The notes under the pieces are model-generated. The model was given only the letters and a program-made list of their open reading frames with translations, was not told where the DNA came from and ran no database searches. A program made the translations under genes and the position numbers. Shown piece by piece: positions 26,952 through 35,904 of a stretch of 59,147 bases of DNA. Each line of letters begins with the position of its first letter. The stretch's first letter is position 1. Source of the DNA: Planotetraspora kaengkrachanensis (GTDB lineage: Bacteria > Actinomycetota > Actinomycetes > Streptosporangiales > Streptosporangiaceae); contig NZ_BONV01000046.1 in the NCBI RefSeq assembly GCF_016862895.1, positions 1 to 59,147 of the forward strand. Direction: 5' to 3'.

Positions 26952-27777
26952 CGCCTGGCGGGAGATGCGCGGACGTGTCGTCTTCTGGTTGTCGGCCGTC
27001 GTCCTCGCGGTCGCGGTGGCGATGGCGGCCGTCCCCGGCGTCTTCGCGGCCATGGGCCCCAACGAAGGTTGCGACCTGCGCATGTCCAAGAAGGGGCCCG
27101 CGTCGGGCGCGGTGTTCGGCTACGACCTGCAGGGGTGCGACTACTGGTCGCAGATCGTGCACGGCACGCGGGCGTCGATCATGATCGGCATCGCGGTGAC
27201 CGTCGCCGCCCTGGCCATCGCGGTCGTCCTCGGCCTGCTCGGCGGCTACTACGGCGGCCTGCTCGACGCGCTCATCTCGCGGGTCACCGACGTCTTCTTC
27301 GGCATCCCCTTCGTCCTGGGCGCCACGGTGGTCCTGGTGGCCTTCCCCGACCACGGCATCTGGGCCATGACATCGGTGCTCGTCCTGCTCGGCTGGACCA
27401 CCATGACCCGCCTGATGCGCGGCCAGGTCATCGCGGTCCGGAACATGGACTTCGTCGAGGCCGCCCGCATGCTGGGGGCTAGTGACCGCCGGATCATGTT
27501 CCGGCACATCCTCCCGAACGCGATCGCGCCCGTCTTCGTTGTCGCCATGCTCAACGTCGGCAACGTCATCGCCGGCGAGGCGACCCTCGACTACCTCGGC
27601 GTCGGCCTGCAGTACCCCGACGTCTCGTGGGGCCTGCAGCTCAACGTCGCCCAGACGTTCTTCGCCGAGTATCCCCACCTGCTCGTGTTCCCCGCGCTGT
27701 TCCTCACCGCCGCCGTCCTGAGCTTCCTCACGCTCGGCGACGTCGTGCGCGACGCCTTGGATCCCCGCCTCCGCTGA
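26938..27777 (+). CDS. ABC transporter permease (DppC/OppC type)
   Basis: This 279-residue protein has a hydrophobic N-terminal helix, a periplasmic loop (GCDLRMSKKGP...GYDLQGCDYWSQI) and the permease core with the EAA-type loop (RNMDFVEAARMLGASDRRIMFRHILPNAIAPVFV) and GEATLDYLGVGLQYPDVSWG. It starts at GTG 26938. No OppD/OppF ATPase follows: the next gene is on the other strand, so ATPases must come from elsewhere. Confidence 0.92.
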   Translation: MLARDAWREMRGRVVFWLSAVVLAVAVAMAAVPGVFAAMGPNEGCDLRMSKKGPASGAVFGYDLQGCDYWSQIVHGTRASIMIGIAVTVAALAIAVVLGLLGGYYGGLLDALISRVTDVFFGIPFVLGATVVLVAFPDHGIWAMTSVLVLLGWTTMTRLMRGQVIAVRNMDFVEAARMLGASDRRIMFRHILPNAIAPVFVVAMLNVGNVIAGEATLDYLGVGLQYPDVSWGLQLNVAQTFFAEYPHLLVFPALFLTAAVLSFLTLGDVVRDALDPRLR

Positions 27778-27801
27778 CCACGTGCCCGGCCGGCGGCGGA
27801 C

Positions 27802-28296
27802 TCACGGGGCGCCGGTACGGCCGGCCCCCTCCGGCCACAGGATCCTGACCTCGATCGAGCGCCGCCTCGCCTCGCTGACGACCTCGGCCGTGCCGCCCTG
27901 CCCCTGAGCCGGCCGGCCGTCCCACACCGCGATCAGCAGGTCGACGTCCACCAGCAGGGCCGTGTTGGCCTCGTCGTAGGTCGCCGGCGTGGGGGCGTCG
28001 TACGGCAGGTGGAGGACCTTGCGCGCCGACCCGAGCAGCCGCTCGAAGGTCTCCCGGTCACGGGCGGGCAGGCGGCAGCCGTAGTCGCGGGCGGGGACGA
28101 TCGCCTCCAGCGACCCGCCGAGCCGCAGCACCAGGTCGGCGAAGATCTGGTCGGCGCCGGGGGCCAGGCACGACACCCCGACGATGGCGGGAGCGTGCTC
28201 GGCGAGCTCCCGCCGCATCGCGTAGCCCACCAGATCGGTGGTCGCAGGGGTCAGGTCACGGTGGCCGGTCACCGCCACACGCAGCCCGTCGCTCAT
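27802..28296 (-). CDS. SLOG-domain (LOG/DprA-like Rossmann) protein
   Basis: This 164-residue Rossmann protein has the motifs VAVTGHRDL, GVSCLAPGADQIFADLVLRLGG, DEANTALLVDVDLLIAVWDG and GGTAEVVSEAR. These match SLOG superfamily proteins, which bind or process nucleotide-derived ligands, some as sensors in defence systems. No effector domain is fused and no obvious effector lies next to it, so no specific role is assigned. Confidence 0.65.
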   Translation of the reverse strand: MSDGLRVAVTGHRDLTPATTDLVGYAMRRELAEHAPAIVGVSCLAPGADQIFADLVLRLGGSLEAIVPARDYGCRLPARDRETFERLLGSARKVLHLPYDAPTPATYDEANTALLVDVDLLIAVWDGRPAQGQGGTAEVVSEARRRSIEVRILWPEGAGRTGAP

Positions 28297-28371
28297 GGAC
28301 CACCTCCCATGAACGTTCTACCCGCTCGGCGGCCTCCGCGCCCGCGATCACACCTGAGATCACACCTGCGA

Positions 28372-29658
28372 TCACGCGGCCGATTCGGCGGCCGGCTCCG
28401 CGGCGAGCAGCCGGTCGAGCACGCGGACGCCGAACTCGAGGCCCTCCACGGGGACCCGCTCGTCCACGCCGTGGAACATGCCGAAGTAGTCGAGGCCGGG
28501 CGGCAGCAGCAGGGGCGCGAAGCCGTACCCCTTGATCCCGATCCTGGCGAACGACTTCGCGTCGGTCCCGCCCGTCATCACGTACGGCACGGGCCTGCCC
28601 GTGGGGTCCTCCGCCCGGAGGGCGGCGGCGAGTTCGTCGAAGAGCCCGTCGGCCGGGGAGGAGACGCCCTCCTCGAAGCTGACGAACTCCCGGGTGACCT
28701 TCGGGCCGAGCAACCGGTCGATCGTCGCCAGGAACTCGTCGCGCAGCCCCGGCAGGAACCTGCCGTCGACGTGGGCCTCGGCCGTGCCCGGTATGACGTT
28801 GACCTTGTATCCGGCGTCGAGCATCGTCGGGTTGGCCGAGTTGCGCAGCACGCCCTTGAACAGGACGCCCGCCCGGGGCAGCCGCTCGAGCTCCTCGTCC
28901 AGCCTTTCGAGGTCGATCCGCGTGCCCAGGGCCTGGGACAACTCGTCGATCAGCCGGGCCACCTCGGGCGTGAGCCGTACCGGCCAGGTGTGGTCGGCGA
29001 TCCTGGCGACGGCCCGGGCGAGCTCCGCGACGGGGTTGTCCACCGCGGGCTTGGAACCGTGCCCGGCCACCCCCCGCGCGGTGAGCCGCATCCACGCCGT
29101 GCCGCGCTCGCCGACGGCGATCGGGTAGATCCGCGTGCCGCCGTCGTGCCAGCTGAAGCCGCCGGATTCGCTGATGGCCTCGGAGCAGCCCTCGAAGAGG
29201 TGGCGATGCCGTTCGACCGCGTGCCCGGCGCCGTACTCGCCGGTCGCCTCCTCGTCGGCGAGGAAGGCCAGCACGAGATCGCGCTTGGGCCGCCTGCCCT
29301 GCCGCACCCAGGCGAGCGTCATGGCCAGCGAGCCCTTCATGTCGACGGCGCCGCGCCCGTGCACGCACCCGTCCACCACCTCGCCGGAGAAGGGATGGAT
29401 CCGCCATTCGGAGGTGTCGGCGGGAACGACGTCGAGGTGCCCGTGGATCAGCAGCGCGTCGTCGCTGTCCCCGGGGATCCGGGCGACCACGCTGGTGCGG
29501 CGCGGCGCCGACTCGAAGACGATCGGCTCGATGCCGGCCTCGTCGAGCAGTCCCGCGACGTACTCGGCGGCCTGCCGCTCACCCGGCCCGTCGCCCGTGC
29601 CGTCGTTGGTGGTGTCGATCCGCAGCAGATCCGAGCAGATCGTCGCCACGTCGGTCAT
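28372..29658 (-). CDS. M20 family metallopeptidase
   Basis: This 428-residue peptidase has the zinc motifs LLIHGHLDVVP and GRGAVDMKG, the catalytic FLADEEATG and a dimerisation domain (GVAGHGSKPAVDNPVAELARAVARI). The C-terminal zinc His lies in MFHGVDERVP. It should cleave short peptides or acylated amino acids in the cytoplasm. It is the last gene of a coupled operon: its ATG overlaps the S9 peptidase stop as ATGA. Confidence 0.92.
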   Translation of the reverse strand: MTDVATICSDLLRIDTTNDGTGDGPGERQAAEYVAGLLDEAGIEPIVFESAPRRTSVVARIPGDSDDALLIHGHLDVVPADTSEWRIHPFSGEVVDGCVHGRGAVDMKGSLAMTLAWVRQGRRPKRDLVLAFLADEEATGEYGAGHAVERHRHLFEGCSEAISESGGFSWHDGGTRIYPIAVGERGTAWMRLTARGVAGHGSKPAVDNPVAELARAVARIADHTWPVRLTPEVARLIDELSQALGTRIDLERLDEELERLPRAGVLFKGVLRNSANPTMLDAGYKVNVIPGTAEAHVDGRFLPGLRDEFLATIDRLLGPKVTREFVSFEEGVSSPADGLFDELAAALRAEDPTGRPVPYVMTGGTDAKSFARIGIKGYGFAPLLLPPGLDYFGMFHGVDERVPVEGLEFGVRVLDRLLAAEPAAESAA

Positions 29659-31613
29659 GTCTTCTCCTCTGTTCGGCCCATGTTCCCGTCGCCGGCGCCC
29701 TCCAGGGTGAGCGGGGGGACCTCCGGCGTCGGGAAGCCGAAGATCAGGCCGTAGAAGGCGAGTTCGGTCTCAAGGACGGCGACGATCGTCTCCTCGCGCC
29801 GCCATCCGTGCTGCTCTCCGGGGAATGTACGGTACGCCCACAGGCCGCCGGTCCGTGCCAGGGCCGCGGCGAACCGCTCGGACTGGGACGGGTCGACGAC
29901 CGCGTCCTCCAGGCCGTGCATGAGCAGGGCGGGGCCGGACGCCCTGGCCGCGTGCAGGACGGGGGAGCGGTCGGCATAGCGCGCGCGGGTCTCCGGGAGC
30001 GGGCCGATCAATCCGTCCAGGTAACGCGACTCGAAGTCGTGCGTCTCGGCCGCCCAGCCCTCGGGGTCGGAGATGCCGTAGTGCGACACCGCGCCGCAGA
30101 ACACGTCGCTGTGCACGAGGGCGGCGAGCGACGTCCATCCGCCGGCGCTGCCGCCGCGGATCGCCACCTTCTCCGCCCGTCCCGACGCGATCAGCCACCG
30201 CGCCGCCGTCTCGCTGTCGCGGACGTCGACGACCCCCCAGTTGTGCCGGAGCCGCTCGCGGTAGGCCCGGCCGTACCCGGAGGAGCCGCCGTAGTTCACC
30301 TCGGCGACCCCGATGCCCCTGCTGGTGAAATAGGCCACCGTCAGGTCGAGCACCGGGGCGGCCGAGCTGGTCGGGCCGCCGTGCACGAAGACCACGTACG
30401 GCGCCGGCCCGCCGGTGCCGTTCTCCCTGGCCGCGACCGCGGCGTGCGGCGCGTAGAGATGGACGTGGACGCCCTCGATCGTCACCGGCTCCGGCGTGGG
30501 CAGCAACTCGGCCGGCGGCAGCCGCCTGCCCGCAGACACCACGGTCCGCTCGCCGGTCTCCACGTCGATGCGGACCACCTCGTGCGGCCGGTACGGCGAC
30601 GCGCCGACGCCGACCACGTGACGGCCGTTCGCCGACAGCGTCGGGGTCCAGAACGTGTAGGAGCCGCCGACGTCCCTGATCGGCGTGCCGGCCGCGGGAT
30701 CGTCGATCACGCCGAGCCGCCGTTCGTCGCCCGTTCCGTGCATGGTGACGATCCGCTCACCCGCCAGGGCGAAGAAGGTGTTCCCGATCCTCCAGAAGGC
30801 GTCGCCGAACTCCTGGTCCATCGGGGTCAGGTCGCGGCTCGCGCCGTCCAGGCCGACGTGGTGGATGTTCCACCATCCGGTCGGGTCGGCCACCGCGTAG
30901 AGGCTTCCGGCGTCGCGCCATTCGGCCTGCACGATCGACACCCGGGCGTCGCCGCCGCCCATGAGGACCCGGTGCGGGCCGCCCGCGACGGGCGCGACGC
31001 AGAGTTCGGTGGCGTCCCAGGGCATGTCCGGGTGGTTCCAGCCGATCCACGCGATGTGCCGCCCGTCAGGGGATATGCGTGGATTCATCAGGAAATGATG
31101 CGAATTGATCAAACTGCGTATCGGGGAGACGCCGTCGAGCGGAACCGCCACGATGTCCCTCGTGACGTCGCGCCCGACGCCGACCTCGCGGACGCACAGG
31201 ATCTCGCCGTCGAGCCGGTCGCCCGGCGCGTGCGAGTGCCCGCCCTCGTGCCCGCCCTCGTGCCCGTTCCCGTGGACGACGAGGTCGCCGTAGCGTGCGG
31301 GGCCCTCCGGGGTGAGCGGGACCGGCTCCTCACCGGGGGCGCACAGGTAGATCCGCCCGTCGTCCCAGTTGGTGAAGATCAGCCGGCCCCGGTGCGCGCG
31401 CCACGACCGCCCGCCGTATTCGATGACCCTGTTCCTGGCGTTCCACCCGTGCGGAAGCACGTCCTCGACCGTCCCGCCCGCCGTCCTGCGCACGACGCAG
31501 CGGCGGCCGCCCTCGTGCGGGCGCGACTCGTCCCACCAGGTCTCGTCACCGGAGATCTCGACCCATAGCGGGTGGTCATCCGTGCGAGCGACGTCGGAGG
31601 CGTGAATTGTCAC
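29655..31613 (-). CDS. S9 (prolyl oligopeptidase) family peptidase
   Basis: This 652-residue protein has an N-terminal beta-propeller (about 1-390, repeated NPRISPDGRHIAWIGW-like blades) and an alpha/beta hydrolase domain. The catalytic triad is visible: Ser in GGSAGGWTS, Asp in HGLEDAVVD and His in GEQHGW. It is expected to cleave dipeptides or short oligopeptides. The start is GTG 31613, whose TG is shared with the upstream stop (GTGA). It lies between the C39-like gene and M20 peptidase gene in one coupled operon. Confidence 0.9.
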   Translation of the reverse strand: MTIHASDVARTDDHPLWVEISGDETWWDESRPHEGGRRCVVRRTAGGTVEDVLPHGWNARNRVIEYGGRSWRAHRGRLIFTNWDDGRIYLCAPGEEPVPLTPEGPARYGDLVVHGNGHEGGHEGGHSHAPGDRLDGEILCVREVGVGRDVTRDIVAVPLDGVSPIRSLINSHHFLMNPRISPDGRHIAWIGWNHPDMPWDATELCVAPVAGGPHRVLMGGGDARVSIVQAEWRDAGSLYAVADPTGWWNIHHVGLDGASRDLTPMDQEFGDAFWRIGNTFFALAGERIVTMHGTGDERRLGVIDDPAAGTPIRDVGGSYTFWTPTLSANGRHVVGVGASPYRPHEVVRIDVETGERTVVSAGRRLPPAELLPTPEPVTIEGVHVHLYAPHAAVAARENGTGGPAPYVVFVHGGPTSSAAPVLDLTVAYFTSRGIGVAEVNYGGSSGYGRAYRERLRHNWGVVDVRDSETAARWLIASGRAEKVAIRGGSAGGWTSLAALVHSDVFCGAVSHYGISDPEGWAAETHDFESRYLDGLIGPLPETRARYADRSPVLHAARASGPALLMHGLEDAVVDPSQSERFAAALARTGGLWAYRTFPGEQHGWRREETIVAVLETELAFYGLIFGFPTPEVPPLTLEGAGDGNMGRTEEKT

Positions 31614-32749
31614 CAGTTTCCCTCGGAGTCCGGAAGCCGAATGCCGGGCGGATGCACCACATGGACGATGCCCCCGCTTCCGCGCTGCCAGACCCCCTCG
31701 AAGGCGGCACGCGGGTAGATCCTCCGCACGGTGCCGTCCGTCGGCGCGGCGGGGTCGTTGACGATCACGTCGCCCTCGGGGGTGAAGCCGACGACGACCA
31801 TGAGGTTGCCGCTCGTCGAGTAGCCCGAGCCGGGCAGGTCGCGCTCCCTGAAGGACTGCGAGGTGACGACCGGGATCGCGGCGGCGATGAACCGCTCGAG
31901 CTCGTTGAGCGAGCGGAGCCGGGTCACGAACCCCTCGAGGCCGTAGCGGCCCGCGTACGCGACGCAGAAGGGCCAGTTGCCGGTGCCCTGGTAGCTGTGG
32001 TCGTACACGTCCCTGGCGGCGTGATCGACCACGGGGCACGGGTCGTCCGGCCGCACCCAGCCCAGCTCGGCGGCAGAGGGCCCCCGCCCCCAGTAGCCGA
32101 GCAGCATGGCGAGCGAGGCGGGGCCGGACCAGGAGTCGCCCCCTCCGTCCCACTCGGGGTAATGGCCGGCATGGGTCTTCTGCGATCTCGGCGGCACATC
32201 CAGCTCGACGCCCGTCGTCCCCGGAGCGCTCACCCGGTTCCCCTGCCGTACGGCTGACGCCATCACGCCGACCGAACCCACACGGGCGCCCTCGCCGTAC
32301 AGGGTGACCCGGATCCGGTAGGCCGTGACCGGCCGGGTGGCCACGAAGGTGTCCACCGCGACGTCGCCGTCCTCGTCGCCCTGACCGGGCAGGGACGTGC
32401 GGTGGATGTCGGTGTCGCCCTCAGCCCACCGGGCCATCACGTACCACTTGGTGAGGGCGCCGCCCGCCGTACGGGCCCGCAACTCGATCTCCAGCCAGGT
32501 GCCGGGCGGCGTCCGCGCGATCCACGAGGCCACCAGAGCGGTCGCGGGGAAGCCGATCTCCCGCTCCTCGGAGGTCCACCGGACGTACGGCCAGGCCGCG
32601 GTCTTCCCGGCACCGAAAGGGTCGGTGTAGGTCGCCACCCCGCTCTCCCGCGGTTCGACGGCCCACCGGTGAAGGACGACGCGGCTCAGTCCGGCCGGCA
32701 GCAGGGTGACCACCTCGCCGATTGTCGTTTCCACCCTGATGGGGCACAT
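31610..32749 (-). CDS. C39-like peptidase fold, catalytic residues replaced
   Basis: This 379-residue protein has an N-terminal beta-rich part (about 1-190) and a C39-like domain (about 200-375) with VVDHAARDVYDHSYQGTGNWPF, PVVTSQSFRERDLPGSGYSTSGNLMVVVGF and VIVNDPAAPTDGTVRR. In active relatives as I know them, the nucleophile Cys lies in a WCSPTS-type motif and the His in SGHLMV. Here they read WSGPAS (Ser, codon 32126-32128) and SGNLMV (Asn, codon 31805-31807). The domain is probably inactive or altered. No signal peptide is seen. ATG 32749 is chosen; upstream in-frame extension would cross the GTGACC repeat. First gene of the operon with the S9 and M20 peptidases. Confidence 0.75.
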   Translation of the reverse strand: MCPIRVETTIGEVVTLLPAGLSRVVLHRWAVEPRESGVATYTDPFGAGKTAAWPYVRWTSEEREIGFPATALVASWIARTPPGTWLEIELRARTAGGALTKWYVMARWAEGDTDIHRTSLPGQGDEDGDVAVDTFVATRPVTAYRIRVTLYGEGARVGSVGVMASAVRQGNRVSAPGTTGVELDVPPRSQKTHAGHYPEWDGGGDSWSGPASLAMLLGYWGRGPSAAELGWVRPDDPCPVVDHAARDVYDHSYQGTGNWPFCVAYAGRYGLEGFVTRLRSLNELERFIAAAIPVVTSQSFRERDLPGSGYSTSGNLMVVVGFTPEGDVIVNDPAAPTDGTVRRIYPRAAFEGVWQRGSGGIVHVVHPPGIRLPDSEGNW

Positions 32750-32806
32750 CGGATGGTTTACGTATCCGTCATATGGAACGTTACAGGGCGGCCGAGACGG
32801 TAGCTC

Positions 32807-32844
32807 ACCGTGACCGTGACCATGACCGTGACCGTGACCGTGCG
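32807..32844. repeat. Hexamer tandem repeat (ACCGTG)
   Basis: About six copies of ACCGTG (one imperfect, CATGACC) run from 32807 to 32844 between the C39-like gene and the tuf gene. Read on the minus strand in frame with the C39-like gene it gives a His-Gly repeat, but no ribosome site supports an extended start there. I see no other gene between 32750 and 32987. Confidence 0.85.
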
Positions 32845-32987
32845 CGGGCCCGGCGGCCGTCCGCGCCTCGGTGCGGAGGAGGGGCTCCGTGCGGAACCCC
32901 TCCGCCGCCACGCGATCGTGCCGGTCCGCCGGGACCCGCCGGCGACGGCTTCCGGCGTGCTCTGCCTGATCCGGGAGAGCACGCCGT

Positions 32988-34292
32988 TCAGTCGAGCGGT
33001 GCGATCACGGTGCCCGCCCCGACGGTCCTGCCGCCTTCGCGGACGGCGAAGCCGAGGCCCGCCTCGATCGCCACCGGCCTGCCCAGCTCGACGATCACCT
33101 CGACGGTGTCGCCCGGCAGCGCGATCCCCATACCGATCTCCGTGCCGATCCCGGTGCCGATCCCGGTGCCGATCCCGGTGCCGATCCCGGTACCGATCTC
33201 CGTGCTGTCACCCGCGCTGTTGCCCGTGCCGTCACCCGGGCCGTCTCCCGGCCCGGCCTCGAGCGCGGCCAGGTCCATCCGGCCGGGCACGTCGGCCGTC
33301 CGGAGGAAGAACTGCGGGCGGTAGCCGGAGGCGACGGCCGTGTGACGCCCGCCCTCGGCCGCCGTCAGCAGATGCACCCTGGCGGTGAACCGCCGGTGAG
33401 CGGTCTGGCTGCCGGGGGCCGCCAGCACCTGGCCGCGGCGCACCTGCTCACGGCGGACACCGCGCAGCAGCAGCGCGGCGTTGTCGCCCGCCTCGCCCCT
33501 CTCCAGGGTCTTCCCGAACGTCTCCACGCCCGTGACCACCGCGGTGACGCCCTCGCCGAACCCGACCGCCTGCACGCTGTCGCCGACCCTGACCGTGCCG
33601 CGCTCGATCGCGCCGGTGACGACCGTCCCACGGCCGGTGACGGTGATGACGTTCTCCACCGGCAGCAGGAAGGGGGCGTCCGTGTAGCGGTCCGGCACGG
33701 GCACCGTGTCGTCGACGGCGTCCAGCAGCGCCACGATGGACGCCTCCCACTCCGGGTCGCCCTCGAGCGCCCGGAGCCCGGACACCCGCACCACGGGGAC
33801 GTCGTGGTAACCGTGCTCGGCGAGCAGGTCCTGAAGCTCCAACTCGACCAGGTCGGCCAGCTCCGGGTCCGCGCCGTCGGCCTTGTTGAGCGCGACGACG
33901 ACGTGCTCCACCCCCACGCGATGGGCGAGCAGCACGTGCTCCCTGGTCTGAGGCATGATCCCGTCCAGGGCTGACACCACGAGGATCGCCCCGTCGAGCT
34001 GGGCCGCCCCCGTGATCATGTTCTTCACGTAGTCGGCGTGGCCCGGCATGTCGACGTGCGCGTAGTGCCGGGTGGCCGTCTCGTACTCGACGTGGGAGAT
34101 GTTGATGGTGATCCCCCGCAGGGCCTCCTCGGGAGCCCGGTCGATCCGGTCGAACGGCACGTACCTCGCGCCGCCCCGCTCGCTGAGAACCTTGGTGATG
34201 GCCGCCGTCAGCGTCGTCTTGCCGTGGTCGACGTGCCCCATGGTCCCGATGTTGAGGTGCGGCTTGGCCCGCACGTAGGCCTTCTTGGCCAT
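32988..34292 (-). CDS. tuf: Divergent extra elongation factor Tu (EF-Tu3-like)
   Basis: This 434-residue EF-Tu is longer than the usual ~395. It keeps [35 protein letters not shown] and the EGGRHT and [10 protein letters not shown] motifs. Against E. coli EF-Tu it has Arg at 124 (codon 33918-33920), His at the position aligned with Tyr160 (one residue is missing nearby) and Ala at 275 (codon 33474-33476); changes at 124 and 160 are linked to kirromycin resistance and G275A to GE2270A resistance. An extra Gly/Thr/Ile-rich segment is inserted in domain III. An AAAGGGA ribosome site precedes the ATG. It stands outside any str operon, as expected for a stress or resistance copy. Confidence 0.92.
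   Translation of the reverse strand: MAKKAYVRAKPHLNIGTMGHVDHGKTTLTAAITKVLSERGGARYVPFDRIDRAPEEALRGITINISHVEYETATRHYAHVDMPGHADYVKNMITGAAQLDGAILVVSALDGIMPQTREHVLLAHRVGVEHVVVALNKADGADPELADLVELELQDLLAEHGYHDVPVVRVSGLRALEGDPEWEASIVALLDAVDDTVPVPDRYTDAPFLLPVENVITVTGRGTVVTGAIERGTVRVGDSVQAVGFGEGVTAVVTGVETFGKTLERGEAGDNAALLLRGVRREQVRRGQVLAAPGSQTAHRRFTARVHLLTAAEGGRHTAVASGYRPQFFLRTADVPGRMDLAALEAGPGDGPGDGTGNSAGDSTEIGTGIGTGIGTGIGTGIGTEIGMGIALPGDTVEVIVELGRPVAIEAGLGFAVREGGRTVGAGTVIAPLD
33133..33204 (-). repeat. 12-bp in-frame tandem repeat inside tuf
   Basis: Six copies of a 12-bp unit (CCGATCCCGGTG and close variants) lie within the domain III region of the EF-Tu gene and encode Gly-Ile-Gly-Thr repeats. Normal EF-Tu has only a short loop here, before the conserved PGD motif. 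Translation continues in frame through to the usual C-terminus. Confidence 0.92.
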
Positions 34293-34579
34293 GTCCCTTT
34301 CCCTGTTCCTTCGATGCCCGTCTCAGATCGTGACCCGCGCGGATGGTCGACCCCTCCCCGCCGGGTCACTGAGGACGAACGGGAAAGGGTCAGCGCTCCG
34401 CGCCGTCGAGCGGCATCGAGGCACGCGCGAGTGCGCCCGCGGTGGCGGGCGTCACGAAGAGGGCGTGCCGGAACATGCGTTCATGATCCCGTGGCGTCCG
34501 GGTGGGCGGCAAATGGTTTTCCCGCCCGGACCCGGACCCGGACCCGGCTGGGTCCGGCTCCGGGCCCGGACGCCTCGGA
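34293..34579. other. Intergenic region between tuf and the DUF5925 gene
   Basis: The tuf promoter must lie here on the minus strand. A (GGACCC)n run at about 34525-34546 pairs partly with GGGTCCGGCTCCGGGCCCGG just after it and can form a hairpin at the 3' side of the DUF5925 gene. A possible 28-residue minus-strand reading at 34390-34476 has no ribosome site that I can support. Confidence 0.45.
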
Positions 34580-35743
34580 TCAGAGGTAGAGGCCCGTTTC
34601 CGCGGAGACGGCGGGGACCTCGGCGGGCGCGGACGCCCGGCCGTCGCGCAGGGCGAAGAGCTCGGCCAGCGTGGCGCCGTCCGCCCCGATGCCGTCGCGG
34701 GTGCCGAGCCAGGCAGCGGCCTGCTCGGCGTCCAGCTTGCCGACCTCGATCTGGGCGAGGCACCTGCCGGGCCGTACGACCGCGGGGTGCAGCCGGCTGA
34801 ACTCCTCGTTGGTGGTGATGGCGACGAGCACGTCCCTGCCCTGCCCGAGCAGGCCGTCGGTCAGGTTGAGCAGGCGCGACAGGCCCTGACCCGTCGACTG
34901 CTTGGCCTCGGTGCGGATCAGCTCGTCGCAGTCCTCCAGGACGAGCAGCCGCCAGCGGGTCGCCTCCTGGTCGGGCCCGTCGTGGCCGACCGCCACACTC
35001 ATCAGGTAGCCGGGACTGCCGAAGAGCAGCTCCGGGTCCAGTACGCAGTCGACCTGGCACCATGACGCCCACTCCCGCGCGAGGCTGCGCAGCAGCGTCG
35101 TCTTCCCCGTGCCCGGCGGGCCGTGCAGCAGCAGGATCCTGCCGGAGATGTCGTCCGGCGTGACCGCCATGAGAGCGTCGAGCCGCTCGGCGGCCGCCCG
35201 CGGGTAGTTCCGGCGCACCGACTGCCACGTCTCGGTGCTGATCGGCTTGTTGGACCGGCGCGGGCCGTGGGCCGACATCCACCAGAAGCCCATCTCGACG
35301 TGATCGTCGTCGTCGGGCATCGGCTCCTCGGCGTCGTGGATCGCCTCTTCGAGGACCGAGCAGACCAGGTCCTCGCTGACGGCGGTGACCGTGACGGTCG
35401 CCGAGCGGTTGCCGTGGCGTACGACGCGGAGCATCCAGCCGTCGCCCTCGATGAGCTTGGACTCCTGGCCGTCGACGTGCTGGGCGACGCGCACGACGCG
35501 CCCGCCGGCGGCGGTGAGGAGGGCCTCGGAGCGCACGCGGTCGAGGTTGGCGGTGCGCGACCAGGGCTGGGCGCCGGTCGCGAAGGGCGACAGGGCCAGG
35601 GCGTCGATGACGTCGGCCGGGCTGTCGCCGTCGTCCAACCACACGCGCATGGGGAGGGATGCCGGGACGGGCTCGGGCACCGGGCGCGGCGCGGAAACCG
35701 GCTCTGAGCTGGGGGAGAAGTGGACCTCCTTAAGTACGGACAT
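34580..35743 (-). CDS. DUF5925 + AAA ATPase protein
   Basis: This 387-residue protein has an N-terminal DUF5925-type region (about 30-165, MRVWLDDGDSPADVIDALALSPFATG...) and a C-terminal AAA ATPase with Walker A GPPGTGKTTLLRSL (about 206-219), Walker B LLVLEDCDEL (about 265) and a sensor region (AITTNEEFSRLHPAVVRPGRC). The ATPase resembles BCS1/FtsH-like AAA proteins. Its function is unknown. It is divergent from the amidase gene. Confidence 0.85.
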   Translation of the reverse strand: MSVLKEVHFSPSSEPVSAPRPVPEPVPASLPMRVWLDDGDSPADVIDALALSPFATGAQPWSRTANLDRVRSEALLTAAGGRVVRVAQHVDGQESKLIEGDGWMLRVVRHGNRSATVTVTAVSEDLVCSVLEEAIHDAEEPMPDDDDHVEMGFWWMSAHGPRRSNKPISTETWQSVRRNYPRAAAERLDALMAVTPDDISGRILLLHGPPGTGKTTLLRSLAREWASWCQVDCVLDPELLFGSPGYLMSVAVGHDGPDQEATRWRLLVLEDCDELIRTEAKQSTGQGLSRLLNLTDGLLGQGRDVLVAITTNEEFSRLHPAVVRPGRCLAQIEVGKLDAEQAAAWLGTRDGIGADGATLAELFALRDGRASAPAEVPAVSAETGLYL

Positions 35744-35904
35744 ATGTCCATGATCTCCGTCGATGATCCCGGTGTCGATTGATTTACGGATCTCGTCGGC
35801 ATTACCGGGTGTTTAGGCAGGCGGATATCGGTAAAAGTGCATACCTGTTGGACCGATCCGATTACGATCAACCCGAAAATTTAATCCCCCTGGTGGAGAA
35901 CGCT

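Noticed and set aside
32750-32911. An N-terminal His-Gly extension of the C39-like protein
   Set aside because: It comes from translating the ACCGTG tandem repeat; no ribosome site supports it and the conserved region begins near 32749.
34390-34476. A 28-residue minus-strand reading upstream of tuf, considered as a leader peptide
   Set aside because: No ribosome site and no run of regulatory codons.
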